Shown: positions 14,920 to 24,275 of the stretch, piece by piece | Position numbering within the stretch: the first letter of the stretch is position 1 | Layout of the letters: each line of letters opens with the position of its first letter | Assembly (NCBI GenBank): GCA_030950365.1 | Contig: JAUZRQ010000095.1 | Location: 23,249-87,248 of the forward strand | Direction: 5' to 3' | Length of the DNA: 64,000 nt | DNA from: Candidatus Zhuqueibacterota bacterium | GTDB lineage: Bacteria; Zhuqueibacterota; Zhuqueibacteria; Zhuqueibacterales; Geothermadaptataceae | Notes under the pieces: generated by a model | What the model was told of the DNA's origin: nothing | What the model saw: the letters and a program-made list of their open reading frames with translations, nothing else | Database searches by the model: none | Position numbers and translations under genes: made by a program

Positions 14920-17900
14920 ATGAAGTTGACGCGATTTTCATTGCTCCATAAACCGGTGATTTTCATTTTGATGACCATCCTCATCATTCTGGGGCTACGC
15001 TCCTACACCAGTTTGCCCCGTGAGGCCTCCCCCAGCATCACCATTCCGATGGTGGTGGTCACCACAACCTATTTCGGTGTGGCTCCTGGCGATATCGAAA
15101 CCTTGATCACGCAGCGCATCGAAAAAAAGCTCAAGGAAATCACCGAGATCAAAGAAATCCGCTCCACCTCGGCCGAAGGATTTTCGTCCATCCAGGCCGA
15201 GTTTAATCCGGATATCGATATCGACGAAGCCGTGCAAAAAGTTCGCGAAAAAGTCGATCTCGCGCGGCCGGAATTGCCGGAAGACGCCGACGATCCGGTT
15301 ATTTCGGAAATCAATTTCTCCGATTTTCCCATCATGCTGGTGAACATTTCCGGTGATTACGGACTGGTACGGCTGAAGAAGATCGCCGAAGACCTCGAGG
15401 AGATCTTCGAAACCGTACCCGGGGTGCTGGATGTCAAAATCACCGGCGGGCTGGAACGCGAGGTCAAGATCAATGTCGATCTGGACCGCATGAAGTATTA
15501 CGGCATCTCGTTCAAAAAAATCATCGATGCCGTACGCGATGAGAACACCAACATCCCTGGCGGCGCGGTCGAAGTGGGGCGACTCAAATACACCGTGCGC
15601 GTGCCCGGGGAATTCAACGATCCAAGCGAGATCAACGATATCATCGTGAAAGTGGTGGACGGCAGGCCCATTTACATCAAGGATGTGGCCACGGTGGAAT
15701 TCGGCTTCAAAGATCGCACCAGCTATGCGCGCCAGAACGGCGTCGAATGCATCACCTTGAGCGTGGTGAAGCGCTCCGGCGAAAACATCATTCAGGTGGC
15801 TGACGGCGTCAAGGCGAAGATCCAGGAAGTGTTGCCCACCCTGCCCCCCGGCACGCGGATCGACATCCTCGCCGATCAGTCGAAAATGATTCACCGCATG
15901 GTTAACGAGCTGGAAAACAACATTATTTCCGGTCTGATTCTGGTCGTCAGCGTGCTATTTCTGTTTCTGGGCTTTCGCAATTCCGTACTGGTGGCCGTCT
16001 CCATCCCGCTGTCCATGCTGATTTCATTCATCGTGATCCAGGCCATGGGCTACACTCTCAATATGGTGGTGCTGTTCAGCCTGATTCTGGCGCTGGGCAT
16101 GCTGGTGGACAACGCCATCGTCATTGTCGAAAATATCTACCGGCACCGTGAAGAAGGCTACCCGCTGCTGGAAGCCGCTTACAAAGGCACCAAGGAAGTC
16201 GGCGCGGCCATCGTGGCCAGCACGATCACCACCCTGTGCGCTTTTGCGCCCATGCTGTTCTGGCCGGGCATCATGGGTGAATTCATGCGCTTCCTCCCCA
16301 TTACCCTGATCATCACCCTGGCCAGCAGCCTGTTTGTGGCCATCGTATTTAATCCAGTGCTTGCCGGCCAGTTTATGAAGCTGAGCGCCAAACAGGGTCA
16401 CCGCCGCGTGGATCATCTGCTCAACCGGGTAATCGCCGCTTACGAGAAAACCCTACGCTATGCGTTGACTCATGGCAAGCTGACCATTCTGGGCTCATTT
16501 GCTGTTCTGATTTTCATCATGATTCTTTATGGCTTTCTCGGCAAGGGCGTGGAATTTTTCCCGGATGTGGATCCACAGCAGATTTATGTGGAAGTGACCG
16601 CACCGATCGGTACGAACATTGAGGAGTCCAACGCCATCGTCAAGCAAATCGAAGAAAAATTGCCGCCGTTTCTGGGCGATGTGAAGAGCTATACGGCCAA
16701 CGTTGGCTTCTCCATGCAGGTGCGACCGTCGGAAGGCGGCGGGGGCGGAACGCCGCACAAAAGCCGCGTGACCATTGATTTCGTGGACAGGGAGTACCGC
16801 AAACAATCGTCCAAGCTCACCATGGAGCAAATCCGCGAAGCCATCAGCCGCATCCCCGGGGCCCGCATCGATGTGGAAAAGCAGCGTATGGGACCGCCCA
16901 CCGGGCCACCGGTCAATATTGAAATCGCCGGCGAGGACTTCGAGACCCTGGGCGAACTTGCGCGCCGGGTGCGCCAGCGCATCCGCAACATACCCGGTCT
17001 GGTGGATTTGCGCGATGACTACGACACCGGTCGCCCGGAATTGCGCGTGGTGATCGACCGCGAAAAGGCGAACCTGTACAATTTGAACACGGCCAAAATC
17101 GCGCGCACCATACGGACGGCCATCAACGGCACCAAGGCCACAAAATACCGCGTGAACGAAGACGAATACGACATCCGCGTGCGGCTCGATGAAAAGTGGC
17201 GGCAATCTCTGAAGCAACTGGAGCAACTGGTGATTTTTCACGAGGGCAAGCAGATTCCGATCACCTCGGTGGCGCATTTTGAAATGCGCGGTGGGCTGGC
17301 CAACATCAATCGCAAAGATCTGAAACGGGTGGTCACGATTTCCGGAAATGTGCAGGGCCGCCTGGCCAATGATGTGCTCAACGATGTGCAGCGCACGCTG
17401 AAATCCTTCGACCTGCCAACGGGCTATTCCATCGCTTATACCGGCGAGAATGAAGATCAGGAAGAAAGCAAGGCGTTTCTCAGCAACGCTTTTCTCATCG
17501 CTCTTCTGCTGATTTTCCTGGTGCTGGTGTATGAATTCAATTCCGTGGCCACGCCGTTTGTCATTATGCTTTCGGTGGTGCTATCGCTGATCGGCGTGCT
17601 GCTGGGGCTGATGGTCACGCGGCTGCCCTTTGGCATCATCATGACCGGCATCGGCGTGATTTCGCTGGCGGGCGTGGTGGTCAACAACGCCATCGTGCTG
17701 CTGGATTACACCCTGCAACTTCGCGCTCAGGGCCTGTCCAAATATGACGCCATCATCAAAGCGGGCAAAACGCGTTTTCGTCCGGTGCTGCTCACGGCCA
17801 TTACCACCATTCTCGGCCTCATCCCGCTGACCACCGGCCTGAGCTTCGATTTCTTCTCGGGCAAAATGAATTATGGCGGCGAGAGCTCGCAATGGTGGGG

Positions 17901-18081
17901 CCCCATGGGCGTTGCTGTGATCTTCGGCCTGGCATTCGCCACATTTTTAACCCTGGTCGTGGTTCCCGTGGCTTATTCCATTCTGGATAGCGTGTCGGAG
18001 CGCGTGCGCGCGTTGGTGGGGATCAAAAAGCAGGAACTGGAAGAAAGCTCACTCAAAGCGCTGCCTGAAAGCAAGGCCTGA
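14920..18081 (+). CDS. RND-family multidrug efflux permease (HAE1/AcrB-like)
   Basis: 1053 residues, the normal length for an AcrB-type trimeric proton-driven pump. TM1 lies at about 12-30. Two large periplasmic loops hold the porter and docking domains. The TM4 motif GMLVDNAIVIVEN lies at 393-405 and the TM10 motif GVVVNNAIVLLDY at 918-930. In AcrB the proton relay uses Asp407, Asp408 and Lys940. Here the aligned positions are D397, N398 and N922, so one acidic residue remains and the Lys is replaced. Similar variants occur in many RND subfamilies, so activity is still expected. A glycine-rich stretch (about 606-612) is unusual. It is the last gene of the tetR operon, with a clear terminator downstream. 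Substrates are unknown; drug, dye or lipid export is likely. Confidence 0.93.
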   Translation: MKLTRFSLLHKPVIFILMTILIILGLRSYTSLPREASPSITIPMVVVTTTYFGVAPGDIETLITQRIEKKLKEITEIKEIRSTSAEGFSSIQAEFNPDIDIDEAVQKVREKVDLARPELPEDADDPVISEINFSDFPIMLVNISGDYGLVRLKKIAEDLEEIFETVPGVLDVKITGGLEREVKINVDLDRMKYYGISFKKIIDAVRDENTNIPGGAVEVGRLKYTVRVPGEFNDPSEINDIIVKVVDGRPIYIKDVATVEFGFKDRTSYARQNGVECITLSVVKRSGENIIQVADGVKAKIQEVLPTLPPGTRIDILADQSKMIHRMVNELENNIISGLILVVSVLFLFLGFRNSVLVAVSIPLSMLISFIVIQAMGYTLNMVVLFSLILALGMLVDNAIVIVENIYRHREEGYPLLEAAYKGTKEVGAAIVASTITTLCAFAPMLFWPGIMGEFMRFLPITLIITLASSLFVAIVFNPVLAGQFMKLSAKQGHRRVDHLLNRVIAAYEKTLRYALTHGKLTILGSFAVLIFIMILYGFLGKGVEFFPDVDPQQIYVEVTAPIGTNIEESNAIVKQIEEKLPPFLGDVKSYTANVGFSMQVRPSEGGGGGTPHKSRVTIDFVDREYRKQSSKLTMEQIREAISRIPGARIDVEKQRMGPPTGPPVNIEIAGEDFETLGELARRVRQRIRNIPGLVDLRDDYDTGRPELRVVIDREKANLYNLNTAKIARTIRTAINGTKATKYRVNEDEYDIRVRLDEKWRQSLKQLEQLVIFHEGKQIPITSVAHFEMRGGLANINRKDLKRVVTISGNVQGRLANDVLNDVQRTLKSFDLPTGYSIAYTGENEDQEESKAFLSNAFLIALLLIFLVLVYEFNSVATPFVIMLSVVLSLIGVLLGLMVTRLPFGIIMTGIGVISLAGVVVNNAIVLLDYTLQLRAQGLSKYDAIIKAGKTRFRPVLLTAITTILGLIPLTTGLSFDFFSGKMNYGGESSQWWGPMGVAVIFGLAFATFLTLVVVPVAYSILDSVSERVRALVGIKKQELEESSLKALPESKA

Positions 18082-18102
18082 TTTACAGCTACGAAAAACA
18101 CA

Positions 18103-18155
18103 AGGCACCTCTAAACATATCAGGCACCTGAGAGGTGCCTGTTGTTTCTTTGATT
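18103..18155 (+). terminator. Terminator of the efflux operon
   Basis: An 8-bp perfect stem AGGCACCT (18122-18129)/AGGTGCCT (18133-18140) with a 3-base loop, then GTTGTTTCTTTGATT. A second copy of the left arm, AGGCACCTCT at 18103-18112, can pair over 10 bp with 18131-18140, so two mutually exclusive hairpins are possible. Confidence 0.75.
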
Positions 18156-18198
18156 ACCCTTCGTAACAATTCAGCCCTATCTACAAGCTATAATTAGG

Positions 18199-18248
18199 AC
18201 CCGTCATTGTGAGCCTTCGCCGGCTGGCGGATCCTCGCAATGACGGGT
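18199..18248. repeat. Inverted-repeat spacer element
   Basis: ACCCGTCATTGTGAG (18199-18213) pairs with CTCGCAATGACGGGT (18234-18248) with one G-T position, enclosing a smaller CGCC/GGCG stem. It lies between convergent genes. The GTCATTG...CAATGAC pattern is typical of dispersed REP-like spacer repeats and may also terminate the minus-strand or plus-strand transcript. Confidence 0.6.
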
Positions 18249-18305
18249 GAATGCCGAATTCGTTCTTTACAGGTGAATAGTGACTGCCCTTCTTTTCAAT
18301 CCTAA

Positions 18306-19565
18306 TTACTTCATATCGAATCCCAATTGGCTCAGCATACTCAGGAGATGCTCACCACTGGCCGGCAGGCTGGACAGAATGCGGGCCTTGTTTTCCACCA
18401 GCCATGGGTTCTGGCTGACGCCACTGCGCACGCGGTCATCCATCCCATTGATCATCCGCCATTCGCTGACGAATTGTTGGTTGTATTCGGCGAACCGATC
18501 CAGTGAACTACCTTGCTTAAGGTGATCATAGATCAGATCGGTGAGCATGGCCGCCTCGCGAAAACCAATGTTCATGCTCTGAATGCCGGCCGGGCTGGTC
18601 ATGTGCACGGCGTCACCGGCCAGCCAGACCCGCCCCTGACCGAAACGGTCCGCCAGCCGTTTTTCGAACCGCACCACAATGCGCCAGCTGATTTCCTCAG
18701 GCTCGGCCGTAAACCAGCTCGCACGCTCTTTGAGCAATTGATGGAAACGTTCCATCGATAGCGCCGGGAATGGGCTGGATGCCATGCTGATGGCCTGCCG
18801 TTCCTTCTGCCGGCTTTCTTCGTCGTGCACCTCTTCTTTGATTTCGAAGCTCCAGCGGCAAAATTGATCAGGCAACGGCCAGAGCACGTTCATGGTGTCC
18901 TGGGTGAGGTCCAGGCGCATCTCATAGTCCAGAGCTTGCCGGCATTTAAACTCAAACACGGCAAAATGCTGGGTATCGCCCACCATCTCGAAAGGTATCT
19001 GCAATATGCGCCGGACAAAAGACCGGTGTCCGTCCGCTCCGATGACCAGGGGTACCTTTACTTTTTCCGATTTGGCTACCACCCACTCAGTGTGAGCAAT
19101 GGCATATCCCAGGGAGATCTTTTCGAGTTTATCAATGCCCACCTCAACGCCGTCATCCAGTTGCTGCAAATGCGATACTTCATGATTCCACAGGACCTTG
19201 ATTCCCTTTTTATTCAAGGCGGTTTCCAGAATCTCTTCCAGCCTGGCCTGTTCCATGGTGATCAAATACGGAATGTCCGGATCAATTTCCTCCAGATTGA
19301 TTTCGGCCCGCTTATCCGATTGATCAAAAATTTCCACTTTCTGGATTTTGCGCCCGTGCTGAACCACTTCATCAAACAGGCCCAGGTCCTTGAGTAGCCG
19401 CAAACTCATCACATGCAGTCCCAGGGCATAACTGTGGGCGGCCCGCCGCCAGTCTTTATCCACAATCATCACCGATACATCGCGGTGCGCCAGATTCAAC
19501 GCTGTGAACAGGCCAACAGGGCCAGCGCCGACGACCACAACATCCGGATGGCTCTTCCCAAACAT
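18306..19565 (-). CDS. FAD-dependent monooxygenase (group A, PHBH-like)
   Basis: Flavoprotein hydroxylase of about 419 residues. A Rossmann GxGxxG (VVVVGAGPVGLFTAL) lies near the N-terminus. VIGADGHRSFVRR is the DG motif, and RVWLAGDAVHMTSPAGIQSMN is the GD motif that binds the ribityl chain. Together these define single-component NAD(P)H-dependent aromatic or polyketide hydroxylases and related oxidases. A GTG start at 19580 is possible. The ATG at 19565 has GGGAGGA seven bases ahead, and that sequence would be coding in the longer form. It stands alone between a terminator/repeat region and a 200-base spacer, so the substrate cannot be inferred from neighbours. Confidence 0.86.
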   Translation of the reverse strand: MFGKSHPDVVVVGAGPVGLFTALNLAHRDVSVMIVDKDWRRAAHSYALGLHVMSLRLLKDLGLFDEVVQHGRKIQKVEIFDQSDKRAEINLEEIDPDIPYLITMEQARLEEILETALNKKGIKVLWNHEVSHLQQLDDGVEVGIDKLEKISLGYAIAHTEWVVAKSEKVKVPLVIGADGHRSFVRRILQIPFEMVGDTQHFAVFEFKCRQALDYEMRLDLTQDTMNVLWPLPDQFCRWSFEIKEEVHDEESRQKERQAISMASSPFPALSMERFHQLLKERASWFTAEPEEISWRIVVRFEKRLADRFGQGRVWLAGDAVHMTSPAGIQSMNIGFREAAMLTDLIYDHLKQGSSLDRFAEYNQQFVSEWRMINGMDDRVRSGVSQNPWLVENKARILSSLPASGEHLLSMLSQLGFDMK

Positions 19566-19780
19566 AGCGATTCCTCCCACATTTCATCATCGTTAACAGT
19601 TCACACCAGATCTACCATGTCAGCCTTTTCACCTTCCGCTTATCACCTCCTAACGGGCAATCCATTGCTCTGCTTTTGCCCTCGCGCAACCATCGTGTGA
19701 GGACCTCTCTATTTAATTTAACCGCACGATATCCGGTTTGGTTTGTTCTATCATGATATACTGCGTTTGGCCCCCAAATT

Positions 19781-20686
19781 CTATCGCTTCACCAGCAGAG
19801 GACGCATTTTCCGTCCGGTTTCGCTGTACAGGACGGCAAAATACCGGCCTGTGGCGACCGGCAGCTTTGATCGGGACTGACCATCCCAAAGAAATACGCT
19901 CTGGCCGGGCGCCAACATGCCGCTGTGCAAGGTGATCACCTTCTGACCGAGCAAATTGAAAATCGTCAATTGGGCTTGCTGGCGTGTTTTTATTTGCACA
20001 ATGATGCGGGTCGCACCACTTGCATCGCGGCTGACGAACAGCTCCGGTTCATCCAGATGCGAGCGATTAAGCCTGTCGGCAACCGAAACCGGTCCGGTGT
20101 ACTTGACGATCGCCCTGATGGCAAATTCCAGATCAACGGTTTGCCAGCGATTGAGCGGTGGAATGATGTGCACAAAACTGTGGCCTTGCGAGCCCCGGGA
20201 GACCACCAGCGCCTCCATTTGGCCGGATAGCCAGAAATCGCCGCTCCAGTTTCGGCTCCAGGCGCTGTCCCGCAAATCCACGGTTTTCCAGTTCGGGAAC
20301 ATATCGTCGGCTGAGCGAATGGGAACCCGGAGGGGGGCGAGCTTATCTCCGGGCGTGGTATCGGGCCTTGAGGCGCGCAACTGAAAGGTCAACTCGAAAT
20401 TCGGCGGCGGCTTCAGTGTGGGCACAAATAAAAACTGCAGCTCCAGCCAATCATACCGCCGGCCGGCTTCCGGCGAGAAATACACCGCTGCATCATCCAC
20501 ATCGCCGGTGAATGCCACACCAAGCGTTTCGATTTTCGCCGGATGAAAATAGGATAAGGTGTCGATCTGAGATAGGCCTGGAGCCGACTGGATAAACATC
20601 AGGATGGGCAGGAACCACTTCTGTAGCCAGGAATGGCCTCCTTCATCGAGCCTACGCGCCAGCATGTTTGAAAGGGCCGATCGCAT
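19781..20686 (-). CDS. Secreted protein with C-terminal FlgD/T9SS-type sorting domain
   Basis: 301 residues with an N-terminal hydrophobic signal (about 21-40, ending GLSQ). The C-terminal 75 residues read as a type A sorting/FlgD-like Ig domain: LTIFNLLGQKVITL, then GQSVFLWDG, then TGRYFAVLYSETGRKM and a basic LLVKR end. Proteins with this tail are exported by the type IX system in Bacteroidota and are common in Calditrichota-like genomes. The central 180 residues have beta-rich character but no domain I recognise. ATG 20686 has AAGGGG about seven bases upstream. The PorV-like gene at 38.4 kb could belong to the same secretion pathway. Confidence 0.7.
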   Translation of the reverse strand: MRSALSNMLARRLDEGGHSWLQKWFLPILMFIQSAPGLSQIDTLSYFHPAKIETLGVAFTGDVDDAAVYFSPEAGRRYDWLELQFLFVPTLKPPPNFELTFQLRASRPDTTPGDKLAPLRVPIRSADDMFPNWKTVDLRDSAWSRNWSGDFWLSGQMEALVVSRGSQGHSFVHIIPPLNRWQTVDLEFAIRAIVKYTGPVSVADRLNRSHLDEPELFVSRDASGATRIIVQIKTRQQAQLTIFNLLGQKVITLHSGMLAPGQSVFLWDGQSRSKLPVATGRYFAVLYSETGRKMRPLLVKR

Positions 20687-20844
20687 TTCACGCCCCTTAC
20701 TTTGGAACTCCCCCTGCCCTAAGTCGATTTATGGCCGTAACCAGTATGATTTTTCATGCCGGAAACATCATGAAGGCGCATCAACATTTTAGTAAAAATT
20801 TTTTAAAATGGCAAGTATTTCCCCGTTTTCCACGCAATTTCGAT

Positions 20845-20890
20845 AAAAAAGCCCCGACCGGCTACAGCGTAAGTGGTAGCCAGTCGGGGC
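20845..20890 (-). terminator. Terminator of the ABC exporter operon
   Basis: A 15-bp stem (20851-20865 with 20876-20890, one G-T pair) with a 10-base loop. On the minus strand it is followed by TTTTTTATC. It lies 22 bases after the permease stop. Confidence 0.9.
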
Positions 20891-20911
20891 AATATCGTTC
20901 TGCAATCCGGC

Positions 20912-22198
20912 TTACGATTGCCGCAGCCAGCGTAACACCTCCGGCAACGTCGGCCGTTTGCCGTACATCAAAATACCGACGCGGAAAATTTTTGCAACCA
21001 GAAAGATGAACAGCAAAATCGAGCCGATCAGAATGGCGACCGATAATAGAATTTCCGGCAATGGCGGCATGTCCACTGCAATGCGCGTGAACATGATCAT
21101 CGGGGCGAAGAAAGGAATCATGGAAAACACAACCGAGATGGTGGTGTGTGGATTGCCGATGATGTAGGTGATCATGATCATCGGCACAATCAGCAGCACG
21201 ATCAACGGCGTCACCAGTTGCTGCGCTTCTTGCTCGGCGTTGACCATGGCGCCGACCGCGGCATACATGGTGGCATACAGGATATATCCAAGCAGGAAGA
21301 ACAGCACAAAATAGGCCAGGATCGCCATGTCCAGGTCAATGATCGGCAGGTTTTTGCCGGTGGCATCCAGGCCGAACATCCCCAGCAGTGCGCCGGAATA
21401 GGCCATGATCAGGGCGGCGGTCAGGGCCCAGATGATGAACTGGGTCAGCCCTACCGCGCCCACACCAAAAATCTTGCCGGCCATCAGTTTGAATGGATTC
21501 ACGGATGATACCAGCAATTCCACCACCCGCGAGGATTTATCTTCAATCACCGCGCGCATCACGAAGGTGCCGTACAGAATCATGGCCATGTACAGGAAGA
21601 ATACCAGCAAATAGGCAATAATAAATGTCTGTCCGCGTTCCTCTTTCTTTTCGCCCCCCGGCCCGATCTTAAAGGTTTTCAAGCCAACCTCGCGAGTGAT
21701 CTCCTCAACGAGTTTAGTATCCAGGCCGGCACGGCGAATACGGATCTCACGAATGACCCGCGATGCGGCATTCTGAATCTCCTCATTCTGCTGAAAATTG
21801 CTGACATTTTTGGCGTAAAATTCGACCTCGTTACCCTCAAACACATCCTTCGGAATGATGATGAAGCCGAAAAACTTGTCCTCGTTGACTTCCTCGGTCA
21901 GGTTCTGTTTCACTGGCTCCAGATTCTCCGGCTTCACGATCATGCGTTTCAACAGGTAAATGCGCTCACCGGCGTCGTTGGTGCGATCGAGTTCGCGCTG
22001 CAGGCCGTCGTACACTTCCTGCGTAAAATCGATGACGGCAATGCTCTTCGGTTCTTCCGACGTCATCACCGCAATCACCGCCGGTACGATGGTTACGCCC
22101 AGAATGAACACCGGCATCAAAATCGTGCCGATGATGAACCCTTTGGTGCGAATGCGAGTGACATATTCCCGTTTGATGATCGTCAACAGCTTTTTCAC
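20912..22198 (-). CDS. ABC-2 type permease, NatB-like exporter subunit
   Basis: 428 residues. The N-terminus is MKKLLTIIKREYVTRIRTKGF followed by TM1 (about 21-43), as in NatB and related ABC-2 permeases. A large extracytoplasmic domain of about 140 residues separates TM1 from a C-terminal bundle of five or so helices (about 195-410). The bundle includes FVMRAVIEDKSSRVVELL, a conserved segment of this subfamily. The predicted role is export of an ion, drug or lipid. It starts with GTG at 22198 preceded by GAGGGAG, 18 bases after the ATPase gene, and ends at a strong terminator. The two genes form a complete homodimer-type exporter operon. Confidence 0.9.
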   Translation of the reverse strand: MKKLLTIIKREYVTRIRTKGFIIGTILMPVFILGVTIVPAVIAVMTSEEPKSIAVIDFTQEVYDGLQRELDRTNDAGERIYLLKRMIVKPENLEPVKQNLTEEVNEDKFFGFIIIPKDVFEGNEVEFYAKNVSNFQQNEEIQNAASRVIREIRIRRAGLDTKLVEEITREVGLKTFKIGPGGEKKEERGQTFIIAYLLVFFLYMAMILYGTFVMRAVIEDKSSRVVELLVSSVNPFKLMAGKIFGVGAVGLTQFIIWALTAALIMAYSGALLGMFGLDATGKNLPIIDLDMAILAYFVLFFLLGYILYATMYAAVGAMVNAEQEAQQLVTPLIVLLIVPMIMITYIIGNPHTTISVVFSMIPFFAPMIMFTRIAVDMPPLPEILLSVAILIGSILLFIFLVAKIFRVGILMYGKRPTLPEVLRWLRQS

Positions 22199-22216
22199 GG
22201 TCGCTCCCTCCAGCCA

Positions 22217-23113
22217 TTATTCTTGCGTTACCGTTCGGATAAAAATTTCATTCAGCGTTGGTTCAACCAGTTCGAATTTCAGCACCTGCACGCGCTGCAG
22301 CGCCGATTTCAGCAGGTCCTGCGCGCGCTTGCCATCGGTCAGATGGATTTCTACATAGTTGCCGTAATCATTGACCTTTTTCACGTAATCCAGATTTTCA
22401 AAGAAATTGTTTTCACCATCGTACTCCAGGATCACGGTATCCCGGCCAAAACGACGTTTGATCTCGCGCAGATCTCCCTGCAGAACGGCCTCGCCTTTGT
22501 CAATCAGGCAAATGGCGTCGCACAACCGCTCCACCTGATCCATCTGATGCGTTGAGAATATGATGCTGCAACCGGCCTCCTTCATTTCCAGCATAATATC
22601 CTTTATGAGCTGCGCATTGACCGGATCCAATCCCGAAAACGGTTCATCCAGAATGACCAGACGGGGTTCGTGCAGGATGGATACAATGAATTGAATTTTT
22701 TGCTGGTTGCCTTTGCTCAGTTCTTCCAGCTTTTTGTCCCACACATCGGTCATCTGAAAACGCCCAAGCCACTGGCGGGCCCGCTTTTCGGCTTCGCGGC
22801 CGGCAATGTTCTTCAACTCGGCGAAGAAGAGAATCTGCTCGCCAACCTTCATTTTGCCATATAGCCCGCGCTCTTCGGGCAAATAGCCCACCTTCTCCAG
22901 CAGCTCAGGTGAGTTGGGCTGCTCGAACAATCGGATATCTCCGGAATCCGGCATGATGATTTGCATGATCATCCGAATGGTGGTGGTTTTGCCGGCGCCG
23001 TTAGGACCGAGAAGGCCGAAAATGGTTCCTTCTTCAATGCTGAGCGTCAGGTTCTTAACCGCCTGAACCTTTCCAAAGGATTTATGAACATGATTGAGTG
23101 ACAGCGTTTGCAT
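22217..23113 (-). CDS. ABC transporter ATP-binding protein, NatA-like
   Basis: A cytosolic ATPase of about 298 residues. The Walker A motif is GPNGAGKTT, the signature region is LSKGNQQKIQFI, and Walker B plus the catalytic Glu is RLVILDEPFSG. The H-loop is STHQMDQVERL. The C-terminal ~80 residues are the accessory domain usual in NatA and gliding-type ABC-2 systems. The start at 23113 is preferred over 23131 because GAGGAGG lies inside the longer version at the right distance from it. The partner permease follows 18 bases downstream. The ATPase drives export of an unknown substrate. Confidence 0.92.
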   Translation of the reverse strand: MQTLSLNHVHKSFGKVQAVKNLTLSIEEGTIFGLLGPNGAGKTTTIRMIMQIIMPDSGDIRLFEQPNSPELLEKVGYLPEERGLYGKMKVGEQILFFAELKNIAGREAEKRARQWLGRFQMTDVWDKKLEELSKGNQQKIQFIVSILHEPRLVILDEPFSGLDPVNAQLIKDIMLEMKEAGCSIIFSTHQMDQVERLCDAICLIDKGEAVLQGDLREIKRRFGRDTVILEYDGENNFFENLDYVKKVNDYGNYVEIHLTDGKRAQDLLKSALQRVQVLKFELVEPTLNEIFIRTVTQE

Positions 23114-23222
23114 GTACGACTTCCTCCTCATCCAGGTTCAATTGTCCGTCAGAAATTTCTTCTATATTACGCAATATTGCCCACTTTGATTCACGATTTT
23201 GTGCCGTTTTTAGAAGCGGTCT

Positions 23223-23690
23223 TCAACTCGAGGATATGGGTTTTCCCATCAGCCGGCGGATGTAAGCGATTTGACCGGTATGATGCATTTCGTGGTAAAT
23301 GGACTGGAAAATGAACTCATACAGCGGCGTATCGTTTGTGATTACGGAAGGCACGGGCGGCTGCAATTGTCGTTCATCGAGTTGATCCAGGAAGGCCCAG
23401 AAAGCCTGGCGGGTGGATTCCAGATAGTCCAGAATGGCGTCTCTGGCCGGTATGTCCTGTATGCTGCAGTCCTTGCAGGACTTGCCAAAGCGATAAATCG
23501 GGGCCTGGTTGTAATAAGTCCAAAGCAGCTTTTCTTCGTATTCCCCGATGTGCCAGAGAATCCACAGGATGGGATTGGCATCGTGTCGCGGCAGCCAGCG
23601 CAGCTCCGGCTCTTGCAATCCTTCGATATACCGCAGCGTGCGATCGCGCGTGACTTGCGCCAGTCGTCGGCAGGGATCAAGCCAGTTCAT
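23223..23690 (-). CDS. DinB-family four-helix protein
   Basis: 155 residues predicted to be all-helical. The family's three metal-binding His are present: H47 in ILWHIGEYEE, and H133 and H137 in IYHEMHHTGQ. DinB/YfiT proteins bind a divalent metal and often act as thiol-dependent transferases or damage-induced proteins of unknown substrate. Its start is 90 or so bases from the ABC operon on the same strand. There is no neighbour that fixes its role. Family assignment is reasonably firm and function is open. Confidence 0.78.
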   Translation of the reverse strand: MNWLDPCRRLAQVTRDRTLRYIEGLQEPELRWLPRHDANPILWILWHIGEYEEKLLWTYYNQAPIYRFGKSCKDCSIQDIPARDAILDYLESTRQAFWAFLDQLDERQLQPPVPSVITNDTPLYEFIFQSIYHEMHHTGQIAYIRRLMGKPISSS

Positions 23691-24215
23691 GACAGCTCCC
23701 TTCCCTCCTTCGAAGCCGGCTTCGTTTCAGTGCAGACGGCAATATGGATGTTCACAACTATTCTGCCGTGCTGATGCATTGCAATCCTATCATGGACTCC
23801 TGATTGCAGGGTTCTGCCGTGGGGAGAACGGCCTCTTATCTGTAACACCCGCATGCCTCTGGCAGCCATGCATGAGAGATGACTACATCGGTCTTTGTAT
23901 TTCGGGGATTGCAGAATAGTTGTTTAATCCTAAAGCCATCTTTAGCATTTTTAAATGGTTAAATATTAATAAAAAATCTTTAAAATTCAATAATTTTTCG
24001 TAAAATTGGATGATTTTCCCGTAATCCTGCAACCGATGCTGCAATTTATATTTCCGGTTTTCAGCAATACTGAATACATGAATCTCATACTCGGAGCTTG
24101 ATGAAAGGGGCTTCCGATATCCTCTGCCAATCCGAATTCGTCGTATGAAAAAGGTGATCTCGTATTAGTGGGCATGTAGAAATGTTACCCTTGCCCGGCG
24201 TTTTAGCCGCACACC
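23691..24215. other. AT-rich intergenic region
   Basis: About 525 bases without a supported gene between dinB and the OmpA terminator. The stretch around 23930-24010 is strongly AT-rich and could hold the dinB promoter. No repeat or RNA was recognised. Confidence 0.5.
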
Positions 24216-24253
24216 AAAAAAGGCTGTCTGCTTCCGTTGCACAGACAGCCTTT
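24213..24253 (-). terminator. Terminator of the OmpA-TSP3 gene
   Basis: A 12-bp perfect stem AAAGGCTGTCTG (24219-24230)/CAGACAGCCTTT (24242-24253) with an 11-base loop. The minus-strand U-run begins in the stem (CCTTTTTTGG). It lies just after the stop of the OmpA-like gene. Confidence 0.9.
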
Positions 24254-24275
24254 CATTTTTCTATAACCAATCACT

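Noticed and set aside
18199..18248. Inverted repeat read as a classic terminator
   Set aside because: It lacks a T-run on either strand and resembles dispersed GTCATTG-type repeats, so it is listed as a repeat instead.
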